Source: Platerodrilus igneus
Taxonomy: Eukaryota; Arthropoda; Insecta; Coleoptera; Lycidae
Length of the DNA: 64,000 nucleotides
Direction of reading: 5' to 3'
Assembly: GCA_036346225.1 (NCBI GenBank)
Contig: JARFIW010001185.1
Location: 1,116,001-1,180,000, forward strand
Below the pieces are notes generated by a model. That model did no database searches, was not told where the DNA came from, and saw nothing but the letters and a program-made list of their open reading frames with translations. Of this stretch, positions 20,505 through 31,179 are shown in pieces; position 1 is the stretch's first letter; each line of letters opens with the position of its first letter. The position numbers and the translations under genes are program-made.

Positions 20505-23176
20505 ATGCCTGTGTGTTGTGTTAAATGCGATCACATGTTTTCCAACCAAAGTAATTTAAATCGCCATTTACACGAAAAGCACAAACTGGAAGGCAAGAAC
20601 ATAATATCATATGAAAAAAAAAACACAATTTTAAGTGCAATGAATGCGATGTCTCTTTTGTAAACAATAGTGATTTAAGGCAGCACCTGCATGATACACA
20701 TAATTTGGACAATAATTTGATGGAAGCTTTAACATTTGCATGCTATAAAGGTAAGTAGACATGGACATACATTATTTATTATAGAGTAGAACGTGATTGA
20801 ATTGGCATTAAAATTGAATGGTAGGAATCGAATTGTAAGGTGGTCTGTTTATACCATAACTTTTATTCATGGTTTTTTAAAAATCTTTCCTATCTTACTT
20901 TTTATAGTCATACGCATAAACCCATTATTTTAATATACTTTTGTTTTTCCAGAATTTTTAACCTGGCTTATGCATGAAGAAAGTACTAAAGCAGTACAAT
21001 ATTTTAAAGCATCAACTTTCTACAACAAGAAATTAAAACAATTTACTTCAATTGTAATCGTTCTGGTAAATAAAATCTAATTTGAAATCTTAAACTAACT
21101 AATCAAAACTTTACAGGAAGAATTATAGACCGAAAATTAAAAACTAAGATTACAAGAATTAGTGGTTCCTGTAAACTTAATCAATGTTGTACAAGTCAAA
21201 TAGTTGTACAAAATGATGTAGGAACTGGTTCCATACTAGCAAAATATTATTATATACATTATGGACATACTATTTCAATGCAACATATTCGCATACCAAA
21301 ACTCACCAAAGGAATGGTTGCAGAAAAGCTCTTAGCTGGTGTTCCACCATCGAGGTAATTTTTTATAAATAGTTTTGACTCCTTATAGTATATATTGAGG
21401 TTTCGTATATATACATTATTGCGATTAGTGATTATTTTGTTAATATGTACCTATAAATTGATTATTTTAATTTTAGAATTCTAATGGGTGAACGAAAGCA
21501 TATTGGTGCAGAAAACAATCATGTCCAACGGAAAGATTTGTTAACTCGGAAGGATATAAATAATATTAAAACTGCATATAAAATTCATGTAAATGATGGT
21601 GTTAGGCATAAAGATGATGCCACAAGTGTTGAATTATGGGTTAATGAATTTTCCAGAGATGCAGATTTAAACCCTATTGTTTTATATAAGAAGCAAGGCC
21701 AAGATTTAGATGGCTATAATCTCAACAAAGATGATTTTTGTTTAATAATCATAACTCCAGCTCAGCAACAAAGTTTGGAAAATATTCCTGAATATATAAT
21801 ATGTGTTGATAGTACACATGGCTTAAACGCTACGATTTTGAAATGACTACGTTATTGGTAGTAGACGAATATGGTGAAGGCTTCCCAGGTGCCTGCATGT
21901 ATTCTAATAGAAAAGATATTTATATTTTTGAAATATTCTTTAAACAAGTTAAAGAAAAATGCGGGAATATAAATTGTAAAGTTTTATGAGTGACATGGCT
22001 CCTGCATTTTATAATGCTTGGCGAAATATTATGGGCTCTGGAGTTTCAACTTTTCTGTTCATGGCATGTGGATAGGTGTTAGCAAAAATTTAAGTAAGGT
22101 GGCTGATAAGGTAAAGAGAAAATTTTATATAAACATTTAAAGTTGGTTCAGTATACATTGGATGAAGATGATTTTGAGAAAGAATTACAAACGCTTTTGA
22201 AATGTTTAACAGATTTTGCCCTGAATGATTTTAAGAAGTATTTTTAGAGAATTATGTTTCTATCAAAAGCAGTGGGCATATGCTTACAGGAAGGTGTGTA
22301 AAATAAATACTAACATGCATCTAGAAAATATGCATCGAAATTTAAAATATTTGTATTTTGATGGTAAAAAAATTAAGCGCATCGACAAGAGTCTTCACAT
22401 GCTCTTAAGTTTTGTGCATGACAAATGTGTAGAACGCTTAATTAAATTAGTTAAAGAAAAACCGTCTCATCACATGACAAAGATTCACGCATGTCATCGT
22501 TCCGCTGTTACATTGACAAATTATAATATAGTTTACAATTCTGAAAATGTAATCCTGTTAAAGGATATGAGCAACGAAAAGAATATCAAATATTTAAAAA
22601 AGAATTGCAGGAAAATTGCTGTCACATTAAATGCAATTTCTGTGACATTTGCTTACATCGTTATAAATGCAGTTGCATGGATTTCTTGATAAGATCTGTT
22701 ATATGCAAGCATATTCATTTTTTGATTTTAAATGGTGCTACTGCCACCAACAAGAATCTACTACATACAGAACTTTATAACATTGACGAAAGTTCTGCCA
22801 TTGACAATTCTCAAAAACTAATTAAGTCATTTAAACAAGGTAAAGCACCTACAAAATGGACACAGCAACAAATTAAAAATGACGCTACTGCAATTATTAA
22901 CAATATAGACAATACAAACCTTTCTTCAGAGGAAATTAAAATAATTTCCCAACATATAAAAATTGCTAGAGGTATGTTAGAAATGGATGAAAATATAAAT
23001 TCCAGTAAATTTTTCCATTACCCTCAACAATTAATGAACCAGTTCATAAAAAATTGACAAACAAGTTAGATTCTTTTCAACCAAAAAGAAAAGGAAAAGA
23101 GACACAAGTTATTTTAAAACCTACTGAAGAAGAAAAAGTTGTTATACAAGGTTTACTAAACGATCACAATTATTAA
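20505..23176 (+). pseudogene. MULE transposase gene: C2H2 fingers, MULE core, SWIM finger; four exons, broken
   Basis: Exon 1 (20505-20750) encodes two C2H2 fingers: CVKCDHMFSNQSNLNRHLHEKH and, after a frameshift in an A run at about 20620, CNECDVSFVNNSDLRQHLHDTH. It ends at AAAG|GTAAGT. Exons 2 (about 20953-21065) and 3 (21117-21354) encode FLTWLMHEE and GRIIDRKLKT...TKGMVAEKLLAGVPPS. Exon 4 (21477-23176) encodes the MULE core: YIICVDSTHGLN (first Asp), then DFEMTTLLVVDEYGEGFP, MSDMAPAFYNAW (second Asp) and a WHVDR block. A SWIM-type zinc finger (YKCSCMDFLIRSVICKHIHF, about 22662-22722) and a basic tail follow. Intron phases match across all junctions. At least five frameshifts or stops (near 20620, 21045, 21835, 21990 and 22080) inactivate it. 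MULE transposases cut and paste their element; C2H2 and SWIM fingers probably bind the ends. Confidence 0.88.
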
Positions 23177-23376
23177 TTTATTAAAACAGAAAAATCGGGG
23201 AATAGCTTTTATACCTAAACTTTCTAGAAGCAACTGAAAACCATATCTGGAAATCAGAGAATACATTATGGGTTTTCACTTTAGCATTAGATTATAATAT
23301 TGTAAAATATATACATCTGTATGTACTTGTACAAAATAAATGTCGAGTTATTTTTGTGAAAACATCAATTATGTAT

Positions 23377-23500
23377 ACTCCCTGTAAGTTTGTTGTGGTT
23401 TATTGTGTGATGCTTGTTTCTCTTAGTTGGAAATAAAATCACACTGTTTTTAAAATAAACTTTATTTACTTTTCGATTCATGTTTCCTAGGAAAAGAAAG
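23377..23500. mobile_element. half-copy of the foldback MITE family seen at 30196-30422
   Basis: ACTCCCTGTAAGTTTGTTGTGG, then AATAAAATCACACTG..TTAAAATAAACTTTATTTACTTTTCGATTCATG, parallels the left arm of the 30196-30422 element. The right arm is absent or degraded beyond recognition. It lies in the 3' non-coding part of the MULE. Confidence 0.55.
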
Positions 23501-23666
23501 GTGTGTATAATAAAATGAAAGTAATTTTTTATAGCTATTAATGTAACAAGATGATTATGCGATTTATAATCATCGAGGACGTTGCTAGGTGACGAGGCGA
23601 CAGCCGAGTCACTTGCCAGCGTCCAAGATGGATTTAAATCGATAATATTTGAGTTGCATTGAAAGC

Positions 23667-23935
23667 TTTATCGTATCATTGACAACTTTTAAACTTCAAA
23701 ATTGTGAAATTTTTGACGTTTATATTGAAAACCGTCAAGATTTTCAAGTGTATATGTTAATTAAGTCATTGTTTTTAAAAAAAATTGTTTATCAAAGGTA
23801 GTATGCCGCTTTTGTAACTAACGTATTATGGATTCGTAACTAACGCATTATGGCGTAAACGTATTATGAGATTCATAATTATCAATAAAAATTCAACAAA
23901 ATGAACGTATAATAGTCAATGATACGATAAAATGG
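23667..23935. repeat. inverted repeat inside the MULE 3' region
   Basis: TTTATCGTATCATTGAC (about 23668) and its complement GTCAATGATACGATAAA (about 23918) are perfect 17-bp arms about 235 bp apart. They probably mark a small degraded MITE that entered the MULE. Confidence 0.65.
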
Positions 23936-24388
23936 TTAATCTATTTTCAACTTACATTTATTGAATATATGGTAGTGGTTTTGGATGCTATATGCATTCC
24001 TGTCCGATTTTGTTATTCTGGTTATATTGTGCCATCATATATTATGACATTTTAAGAAGAATCTGTAAATTTTAAAACCTTTTCAAAGTCACTGTTTCGT
24101 ATCTTTTGAGTTTTGTTTTAGAACAATAGAACATGATGGTTGTAGAATTGTTCTAAACTTTCCTACTGTAGAACCTTGTACTAAATTATATTTATTGTTA
24201 TTTAATGTTGTGTGTTAAAATGATAGTATAATTCACTTAAGATGAAATACAGTGGTCAGGCTGCAGCAGGGACAAGCAGTGAAAGACAATATCAGCTAAA
24301 GAAAAGAATTGCAATCCCACCAAACACAGTTCTTGTAAAATAAGCCAAAACTAGCAAAAGTTATGAGATCTGAATGAACCAAATCCAA

Positions 24389-24728
24389 TAAACTGTTAAG
24401 AACTTAATACTTCTAGCGTTTCTTCAGAAACAGTTTTCACCAAAAGATAAGTATAAGTAATATTGTTCGTTTATTTTCTACTGTTGTATACATTCATTGA
24501 CAAACTTGTATATGACAGCAGAAAAGTACATCCTTCTCCTCACAGACATTGTACGATTACCATAAAACTTCTTGGTCCGCTGCTACATCGGCATGCGCCT
24601 TTCCTATAGGTTGCATCCCATTATCAGACCTTCCACTATTCACATCTATGAAACGTACTGGTACTGAAAGGAAACCGTTTCTGAAGAAGCACTATAGCAA
24701 AGTATGTTTAAGTTCTTACAGTTTGTGG
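24389..24728. mobile_element. foldback (MITE-like) element inside the MULE
   Basis: Arms at about 24389-24441 (AAACTGTTAAGAACTTAA..., GTTTCTTCAGAAACAGTTTTC) and 24670-24728 (GAAACCGTTTCTGAAGAAGC..., TTTAAGTTCTTACAGTTTG) are inverted copies of about 50 bp with a few mismatches. The spacer has no coding potential. Confidence 0.65.
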
Positions 24729-25544
24729 TGAAATCAATTATTTGAACCGCCATTTTATCTTCAAAAGGGTTAAAGGTAGTTTGAATACTGGAAAAAAGAA
24801 TCCGTTTCTATAAAAGTAGTTTTCTAAATGAAGGTAATGTATATACTTTTAAAAGATAATTTGTTAGGAAAGTATAGTTTTCGCTGTTGAAGAAACTGAT
24901 TTTAAGCTGAACCTAATAGTGAATTATTATATTAAAATTATAGTAATATTACAAAGTAATGTTTATCTGAATGTATTATGGATTTATTATTTGTTCCTAT
25001 TGTTTTTATATTATAATTAGTTTGGTAATTTAAAAAAATGTGTATCAGTGAAAATGGAGCAACAAGTATATTAAAACTGTTTTAGATGAAGATTTTCCAG
25101 ATTCAAGTAGAGTATTATACTTACTATTTGAAAACTTGTTATGAAAGAAATCTAGTAAGATGGTTTGCATTTGCGAACCATTATAGTTACTATGCAGCAT
25201 TTCAAGTTAGAATGGGTATTAAGATAAATTAGTAGCAATTTTTTGTTATATTATATTATAAATTGTTTTATACATATCAACAACAATTATTGCAATACTT
25301 GTGTCTAAGTTGGGGAACTTAAAGTTAACATAAAACCACTAATTCATATGATAATTATTAATCCAATACCTTAAAACCAATACTAAGAAATGGGATTGTT
25401 AATCAGTATACTACTACGTCTGTATATATGTATTATATACTAATAATTAAAAGCCATAAAATGCTATAGACAAGGCCAGCCAAAGGATAATTTAGTAATA
25501 AATTTCTTAATAAAAAATAGGAAAATTTAAAATTGCCGCTCATT

Positions 25545-25593
25545 TGACAATATATGGCAACGTTGGATTATCCTGTGATAATCAGCCACTTGT
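25545..25593 (-). repeat. right TIR of the MULE
   Basis: Ends CTGTGATAATCAGCCACTTGT, the exact complement of the left end. It is followed directly by the GTATTTTT target duplication. Confidence 0.92.
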
Positions 25594-25872
25594 GTATTTT
25601 TCTAATGTAACCTAACCTATGAAAATAATGCAACAAATTCCCGTTTTGAATATTTGTGTCTTGAATAGGTTTAGAAGTTATTTCACCTGTATACTATTCG
25701 TTGGTGCGTTAAATTCATTTAATCATTACAGGAACTAATAGGTTATTACTGCGGTGTATTGTATTATAATGTCAAAAATGTAAATTAATAGGTACAGCAG
25801 GTGAGATTTATTGCAGATTTTTAATTTATAAAAATCAGTTTTGAATTTCTCATTTTAGGCCTTCTGCACAAA

Positions 25873-25972
25873 ATGTCCAAGTATCGCAAGTGTAGAATTT
25901 TAAACTGTGAGACGGGAATGCGCTTAGGCATAGATTTCCTAAGCCAAAAAATATTTGGTATGTGTACAACCA
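25873..25972 (+). pseudogene. THAP-domain fragment, truncated
   Basis: ATG at 25874 reads MSKYRKCRILNC. After a one-base shift the sequence continues RHRFPKPKNIWYVYNQ. A Cys-x(4-5)-Cys start followed by an FPK block is the N-terminal half of a THAP C2CH DNA-binding domain, as found in P-element-related transposases and host THAP proteins. The rest of the domain is missing: a mariner-type element begins at 26002 and no continuation was found beyond it. The call rests on a short stretch. Confidence 0.5.
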
Positions 25973-26001
25973 GTAGATGGATGCCATTAGTACTTTCAAT
26001 A

Positions 26002-26828
26002 TACCGGGTGTGACAAAATAAGTGTAAAACATTTCAGGGGGTGATTCCTCATCGTAAAAGAGATAGAGTCTTTCATATAAAGAAACTTCATTGGAGCATC
26101 CCTTGTTAAGATACAGCCCATTAAAGGGGGTACATAAAATTTGTTTTTCATTTTTTTTACAAGCACTAAAAAAATTACAAAATTGAAATTAAGGTGACAT
26201 TTTTACTATCAAAAATACACTTACTCAGTAATTTATTTGGTTTACCTCATGGTTGTAAGGGTGGAAAACGCAACCCTAAAATTTATTTCAATGTAACTTT
26301 TTGTCTTATTATTTGTTTGCCATTTAAAATTTATTTCCAATAGCTTATTTCATTCTAAACAAAAATGTCTCTTGAATTTTTGCCCAAAATTAACCAGTTT
26401 GCAGTAAAAAATTATTGTACAAACAACTACAGAGATACCTCGTAATAAGACGAAAATGCGAAACTAATATATCTAGTAGGCCGCAATTAGTGATAGTGAC
26501 AATTAAATTGTTAAATTTACAGAGTTTGGTTTATCCTACTCCTGTTTGTGATGTAGAGGACTTAAGAAACCGCATCATCAATGCGTGCAGGGTAATTAGA
26601 GGGACTCCAGGAATATTTGAGCGAATACGTTGCTCAATGCGCCGACGTCTAGACGCATGTGTAATGACTGAAGGTGGACATATTGAACATTTACTATGAT
26701 TTCTACATGTTGTATGTTTTGTTATTAATAAATTAGTTTTGTCTATTCATCCTTAATCATACTTTGATGCTGGTAGTAACTTCAAAAGAACAATAATAAT
26801 CCAGTGCGCATTTATGATGTATCTCTGT
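26002..26828 (+). mobile_element. mariner/IS630-type DNA element, one-sided copy
   Basis: It begins with a TA then CCGGGTGTGACAAAATAAGTG and closely follows the 32390-33667 element through its long terminal arm and internal coding remnant. It stops at GATGTATCTCTGT (about 26828), where the other copy enters its second terminal arm. This copy therefore lacks one TIR. It includes a transposase C-terminal fragment (about 26487-26699). Confidence 0.8.
26487..26699 (+). pseudogene. C-terminal fragment of a mariner/IS630-type transposase
   Basis: The frame reads ...LVYPTPVCDVEDLRNRII, then RVIRGTPGIFERIRCSMRRRL, then CVMTEGGHIEHLL and a stop. This D-L-x-x-R-I ... GGHxEHLL ending is typical of the C-terminus of insect DDE transposases of the IS630-Tc1-mariner type. 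No N-terminal HTH or catalytic aspartates are present. It corresponds to 33011-33220 (minus strand) in the other copy. Confidence 0.72.
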
Positions 26829-27420
26829 ATTGTTGCTTTATTAAAAACAATGTAACACAAGTATTTTAACAAAACCTAAACATACAATATCATGCATTCT
26901 TTATCTTATGAAAAATTGTTTGTGGATCTTGTATGAGGATAAGCAGCTGACAAAACGACAATGGATTACCATGTGTTGTCCACAAAGTTGACCATGTCAC
27001 TGTTACAACATAGGAAGCAAAAACCAAATTCTTCATTTATACTTGTCCATAAATTAATAACTCTTTAGAGTGCAATGGTACTTAAAAGTAATGCCGTTAT
27101 TTTCTTCCATTATTTAGTCATTTGAGTATAATTTAACCGCTTTTGCCTGTCGGTACTTGTAAGGAATACATATCGTTGCGATTTATGTGCATTTATGAAC
27201 ACATCTGCCCTGATTTTTGGTTCAGAAGTGGTAATGTGTTCATTGTGTACCAAGTGTTCGAAATTCGGGTATGTTGAATCCATTGTAAACTTTTATTTTC
27301 ACGTATATAAATAAAAAAAACTGTATCTATGTTAATTAACAATATATTGCTGTTTGTAAGTTAAGAGTACATGAAATTTATATTCATTTTGTTTAGTAAA
27401 AAGTATTTTTTTTTAACTTA
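26829..27420. other. intronic sequence, nothing firmly recognised
   Basis: A minus-strand frame of about 60 codons from ATG at 27283 (MDSTYPNFEHLVHNEHI...) is open but resembles no family I know. Otherwise no feature is supported. Confidence 0.3.
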
Positions 27421-27429
27421 CAAGTACTG

Positions 27430-29290
27430 CCAAAAAGAGGAAAACAGAAAGATAAAATGGTATTATAAGAAGCTATTGTCTAAAGTAGAGTTAGAAGGAT
27501 TGGCAGAAAAAACTGCTATTAGAAAATATACTGTTGGATGATAGTTTTTGGCTGATGAAAAATTAGATAAAGATAATGGACATAATCAGTCGGTTGTCAG
27601 TCCAATTTTATAGAATTTAGAGAAACCTTTGAACCACCAACAAAAAATGAAGAACTGCCACAATGTAGTGATAATGATCAAGTGCATTCTACAACGAAAC
27701 TGATCGAAGATAACAATGATGAAGTTATTATTCTTATTTTTTGGATTTCAATGAAAAAGTTAAATCGACAATATCAAGAAGCAAAGAATTTCCAGTGCCA
27801 TGGGGATGTTCAAACCTGCCCTGTAACAAATACTATCACTGAACCTTCCAATCAAAAATGGAAGAAAATAGAAAAAATGCTGAAATACCTTAATATAAAC
27901 GACACGGGCCCAGTTGACAAATTTTTTGAAGATTGTACAACATCTGCTGACAATACCAAAAGTTATTAAGCAAATCAATAGACGACATTGTCTATCAATC
28001 TAATTTATATGCAACCCGGTATAATAAAACGTTGAAGCGGACCAAAAAATGAATTAATAGCATTCACTGAGATACATTTTTTGATTTCTTACCACTAGTT
28101 GCCATCCTATCATGAAGACAATATTGGAATACGAGCTCTGATTTGAGAATACCACTTACTACAAATTATATAACAAGGATTCGATTAGAGGAAATTCTAC
28201 AATATCTGCATTATAATGATAATCATAAGATTCCAACAAATAACAAGTGAGACCTTTGTTGGATACTTTGACTGAAAACTTTGCATGCATGTACAAATCA
28301 ACTAGAAACACGAGTATTGATGAGAGTACGATCAGATTCAAAGATAAGAGTTCTGTGAAAGTCATATAATCCACAGAACTCTATCAAACGTGAATACAAG
28401 CTTTGGTGTACTGCTGACCAGAATGGGGCTATTTCTTGCTTTGAAATATACCAAGAAAAAAACGAAGAATTACAAAAAGAATTTGAAAATCTTGGACTCT
28501 GTGAACGGGTGGTTCTTTCTATAAGTCAATCATGTTTGAATACCATTCAAATTACATGTTTCGACAATTATTTTACTTCTATCAATCTACTAGAACATTT
28601 GCAACTGAACAAGATTGTGGAACAATATGTAGCATTTAAAGAGTATTTCCTGTGAACCTAAAATAGGACAAAAATCTAAAAGGCGGGAAGAAATTATCGC
28701 ATTGCAAACACGAATATATCGGTTTTCAAATGAACAGATAGTAAGTACATTATGCTTCAAACTTTCATGGTTTAGAGGAACCCAGCATACAAAGAACGCA
28801 GAAAGATAAAGATGCACGTAATATACCCAGTAAAAGTACAAATATAAATATGGGTAGTGTTAATAAGATGGATTAACTGTGAGAAAGCAATGGAACGAAT
28901 CGTCGTTCATGGAAATTGAGGCACCATTTGTTTTGGGCATTGTTCGACATCACTTTTGTCAACACTTACATTATTTACTCTCAACGATTTCACAAAACAT
29001 CATTGGAATTTCAACGATCAATTAGTCTTGGATTCGCGGCAATGAAAGATGCAAAGATCGTAGAAGAAAATAAATCCATCTAAAACCCATTCCAAAATTC
29101 AGAAAATATAATATAGTTAGGAAACCTCGGGCAACATTGGGTCAAAAATGAGGCAGATGGAAATGTGTAGTGCCAATGCAATTCAATCAAAACCACACAG
29201 CCAGTGTATTACATGCGGTGTGGTGTGGTGTGTATTTGTGTAGCAATGAATAAAAATTGCTTCATGGAATACCATAATGTGCAATAATTA
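27430..29290 (+). pseudogene. piggyBac-type transposase relic
   Basis: Several plus-strand frames in order give piggyBac DDE_Tnp_1_7 landmarks: an acidic N-terminal region (27500-27960), a DDIVYQSNLYA block then KRTKNELIAFTGIHFL (about 27975-28085), FEEILQYLHFNDNHKIP-like residues (about 28170-28250), VRPLLDTLTENF then IDESTIRFK (about 28250-28345, around a catalytic Asp), YKLWCTADQNGAISCFEIYQ (about 28395-28450), a DNYFTSINLLEHL block with the next Asp (about 28560-28600), and a Cys-rich C-terminal region near 29160-29290. Numerous stops and frameshifts are present. No TTAA-flanked termini were located. Confidence 0.75.
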
Positions 29291-29367
29291 TTGAAGACTA
29301 ATATATGAACACATTATTTTTGTCATAAGAATATTTTTATTTAAAGTTATGTATTCTATTTAGATAT

Positions 29368-29935
29368 AAAACAAAGATTAGCACAAGGTCATGCTACATT
29401 TAACAAGAAAAAACAACTACTGTGCTCAAAGACCACAAACATAGAAACAAGGAAAAGATTGCTTAAAACATATGTGTGGAGCACAGCACTGTACGGCTGT
29501 AAAGCCGGGACAGTAGGATAAGTGGACAAGAAAAAGGTAGAAGCCTTTGAAATGTGGTGCTACAGACGTATGTTGAAGATATCATGGACAGACAAAGTTA
29601 AGAACGAAGAGGTACTAACAATGGTAAGAGACGAAGGAAATATGTGGAAAACGGTAAAAAATAAGAGAGATAGGATGATAGGCCACATACTACAGCATGA
29701 GGGAATAATGCGGAATATATTAGAAACAGAGATAGGAAAAAGAGAAGAAGAGGCAGACCTAGATTAGACTACTGCACACAGATAGTAAAAGATGTAGGCT
29801 GTAGAGGTTTCAGGGAGATGTGTAGGCTAGCCCAGAATAGAAATCAATGGAGGTACGCATCCAACCAATCCCAAGATGGATAAACTAATGACGAAAAGAT
29901 AACTGTGCTCAAACATGATGATTATTATAAGTAAC
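29368..29935 (+). mobile_element. RTE-like LINE 3' fragment 1
   Basis: Encodes the end of the RT and the C-terminal domain: RLAQGHATFNKKKQLL, then TRKRLLKTYVWSTALYGC, a stop, AFEMWCYRRMLKISWTDKVKNEEVL, IGHILQHEG, and the tail GCRGFREMCRLAQNR...ASNQSQDG. The tail is the same family end as at 1-190. It is 5'-truncated, as usual for LINEs. Confidence 0.85.
29522..29767 (+). pseudogene. C-terminal RTE-like ORF2 fragment
   Basis: An 82-codon frame VDKKKVEAFEMWCYRRML...WTDKVKNEEVL...RDRMIGHILQHEGIMRNILE is the connection domain after the reverse transcriptase. The stop at about 29518 interrupts the family's GCEAWT block, and a frameshift at 29760 precedes the terminal tail. Confidence 0.8.
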
Positions 29936-30118
29936 TACAAGAATTGGTTGGGCAATATTCTCGAATAATGTTAAGTGTGTGAAAGGATTTACTGGAAAAT
30001 CATTATTTCGGCAAATGTCTAAGTGTTGGGGGATCTTGGTAGCCACAGGTTGCTTAACCTCCTTCGCTGAATCTCGGTAAAATAGGGTATAAAATTAGAA
30101 AACAATAGCAAGGGAACG
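29917..30118 (+). repeat. unit A of a local tandem duplication
   Basis: TGATGATTATTATAAGTAACTAC, then AATGTTAAGTGTGTGAAA, AAGTGTTGGGGGATCTTGG and AGCCACAGGTTGCTTA correspond to 30490-30700. Each unit follows an RTE 3' tail, so tail plus unit is duplicated head to tail. Confidence 0.75.
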
Positions 30119-30119
30119 A

Positions 30120-30498
30120 GCTGAATACACATGCTGTGTGAGAATTTCAGGGAACTATGTAGTCTAGCTCAGAATATAAATAAGTGCAGGTACGTACTCC
30201 CTGTATGTTTGTTGTGGTTTGTTTAGCATTCTTCTTAAGTTTCTTTGGGAATAAAACCACATATTTTTTTAAATGATCTTTATTTACGTTTCGATCCATG
30301 ACCTAGGATCGTTGTCAAGATAATTATTTTAGGTCATGGATCCTAGGTCATGGATCGAAACGTAAATAAAGATTATTTTAAAAAATATAAGTGGTTTTAT
30401 TCCCAAAGAAACTTAAGAAGAATGCAGGTACGTGTCCAACCAGTTTTGAGACGGAAAACCTAATGACGAAAAAATAAGCGCAGATAAATCTGATGATT
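30120..30498 (+). mobile_element. RTE-like LINE 3' tail fragment 2, interrupted by a MITE
   Basis: Only the last 150 bp or so of the RTE (TTCAGGGAACTATGTAGTCTAGC, then GCAGGTACGT, then GTCCAACCAGTTTTGAGACGG) are present. They are split by the foldback element at 30196-30422. Confidence 0.78.
30196..30422. mobile_element. foldback MITE with 11-bp target duplication
   Basis: TGCAGGTACGT occurs at 30185-30195 and again at 30423-30433. The 227 bp between are nearly one long hairpin: GCATTCTTCTTAAGTTTCTT, then GGGAATAAAACCAC, then TTTATTTACGTTTCGATCCATG on the left is repeated inverted on the right, around a CCTAGGATC centre. A left extension, ACTCCCTGTATGTTTGTTGTGG, is shared with 23377. The RTE tail at 29835-29860 shows the uninterrupted target. 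Confidence 0.88.
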
Positions 30499-30700
30499 AG
30501 TATAAACAACTAGTTGTTGGTTGCGAAATACCTGCAACTAATGTTGACTGTGCGAAAAGATAAATTGGAAAATATATTAAATCGCCAAATGGTTAAGTGT
30601 TGGGGGAACTTGGCAGCCACAGGCTGCTTACCTCCCTTCACAACTATTGAAGGTCGGAGAAATAGGGCATATAACTGTAAAACAATAGAAAGTGATCGAA
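30490..30700 (+). repeat. unit B of a local tandem duplication
   Basis: Second copy of the 29917-30118 unit (AATGTTGACTGTGCGAAAAG, then AAGTGTTGGGGGAACTTGG, then AGCCACAGGCTGCTTA), with scattered substitutions. Confidence 0.75.
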
Positions 30701-30719
30701 CTGCATCTAACAAGAATGA

Positions 30720-31178
30720 ACAGCACCTATGAGGAAAGACCACAAACATAGAATAAGAAGAAAATTGTTGAAAGCATATGTGTGGAGCACAGCACAGTAT
30801 GCCTATGAAATACGGGCAGTCTGAAACGCAGACAGAAAAACGGTAGCAGCCTTTTGAAATGCTGTGCTTCAGATGTATGAGGACGATAGCATGGACAGAC
30901 AATGATAATTACAAATAAGTTACAGAAATAATAGGGGAACAAGGATATCTGAGGAAAAAGAGAAATAGTAGGGCGGAATACGTTCTAAGGCATTTTTGGG
31001 AAATAGTATGTGATATATTACAAGCAGAGATAGGAAAAAAGAGGTAGATGTAGACCTAGATCAGACAGTTATAGATGCAAACTGTGCATATTTCAGGGAA
31101 ATCTGTAGGTTAGTTCAGAATAGGAAACAATGATGGTACGCGTCTAACCAGTTCTAGGACTGAAGACCTAATGATGAT
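30720..31178 (+). mobile_element. RTE-like LINE 3' fragment 3, ending in (TGA)n
   Basis: Degraded counterpart of 29440-29890 (AAGACCACAAACATAGAATAAG, then GTGTGGAGCACAGCAC, then CTTCAGATGTATGAGGACGATAGCATGGAC), ending AAGACCTAATGATGATGATGATGATT. The TGATGA microsatellite is the family's 3' terminus. All frames are broken. Confidence 0.82.
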
Positions 31179-31179
31179 G

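Larger units (their letters stand above)
20334..25593 (+). mobile_element. complete MULE-type DNA transposon with TIRs and 8-bp TSD
   Basis: The left end ACAAGTGGCTGATTATCACAG (20334-20354) is the exact reverse complement of the right end (25573-25593), and similarity continues inward for roughly 30 more bp (to about 20385 and 25545). Identical GTATTTTT octamers flank it (20326-20333 and 25594-25601). Inside are a multi-exon transposase gene (20505-23176) on the plus strand and about 2.3 kb of non-coding 3' sequence with smaller inverted repeats. The 8-bp duplication and the MULE transposase domain agree. Total length is 5260 bp. Confidence 0.93.

Noticed and set aside
30510..30942. minus-strand open frames of 71-130 codons
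   Set aside because: They are antisense to RTE tail fragments and the duplicated unit.
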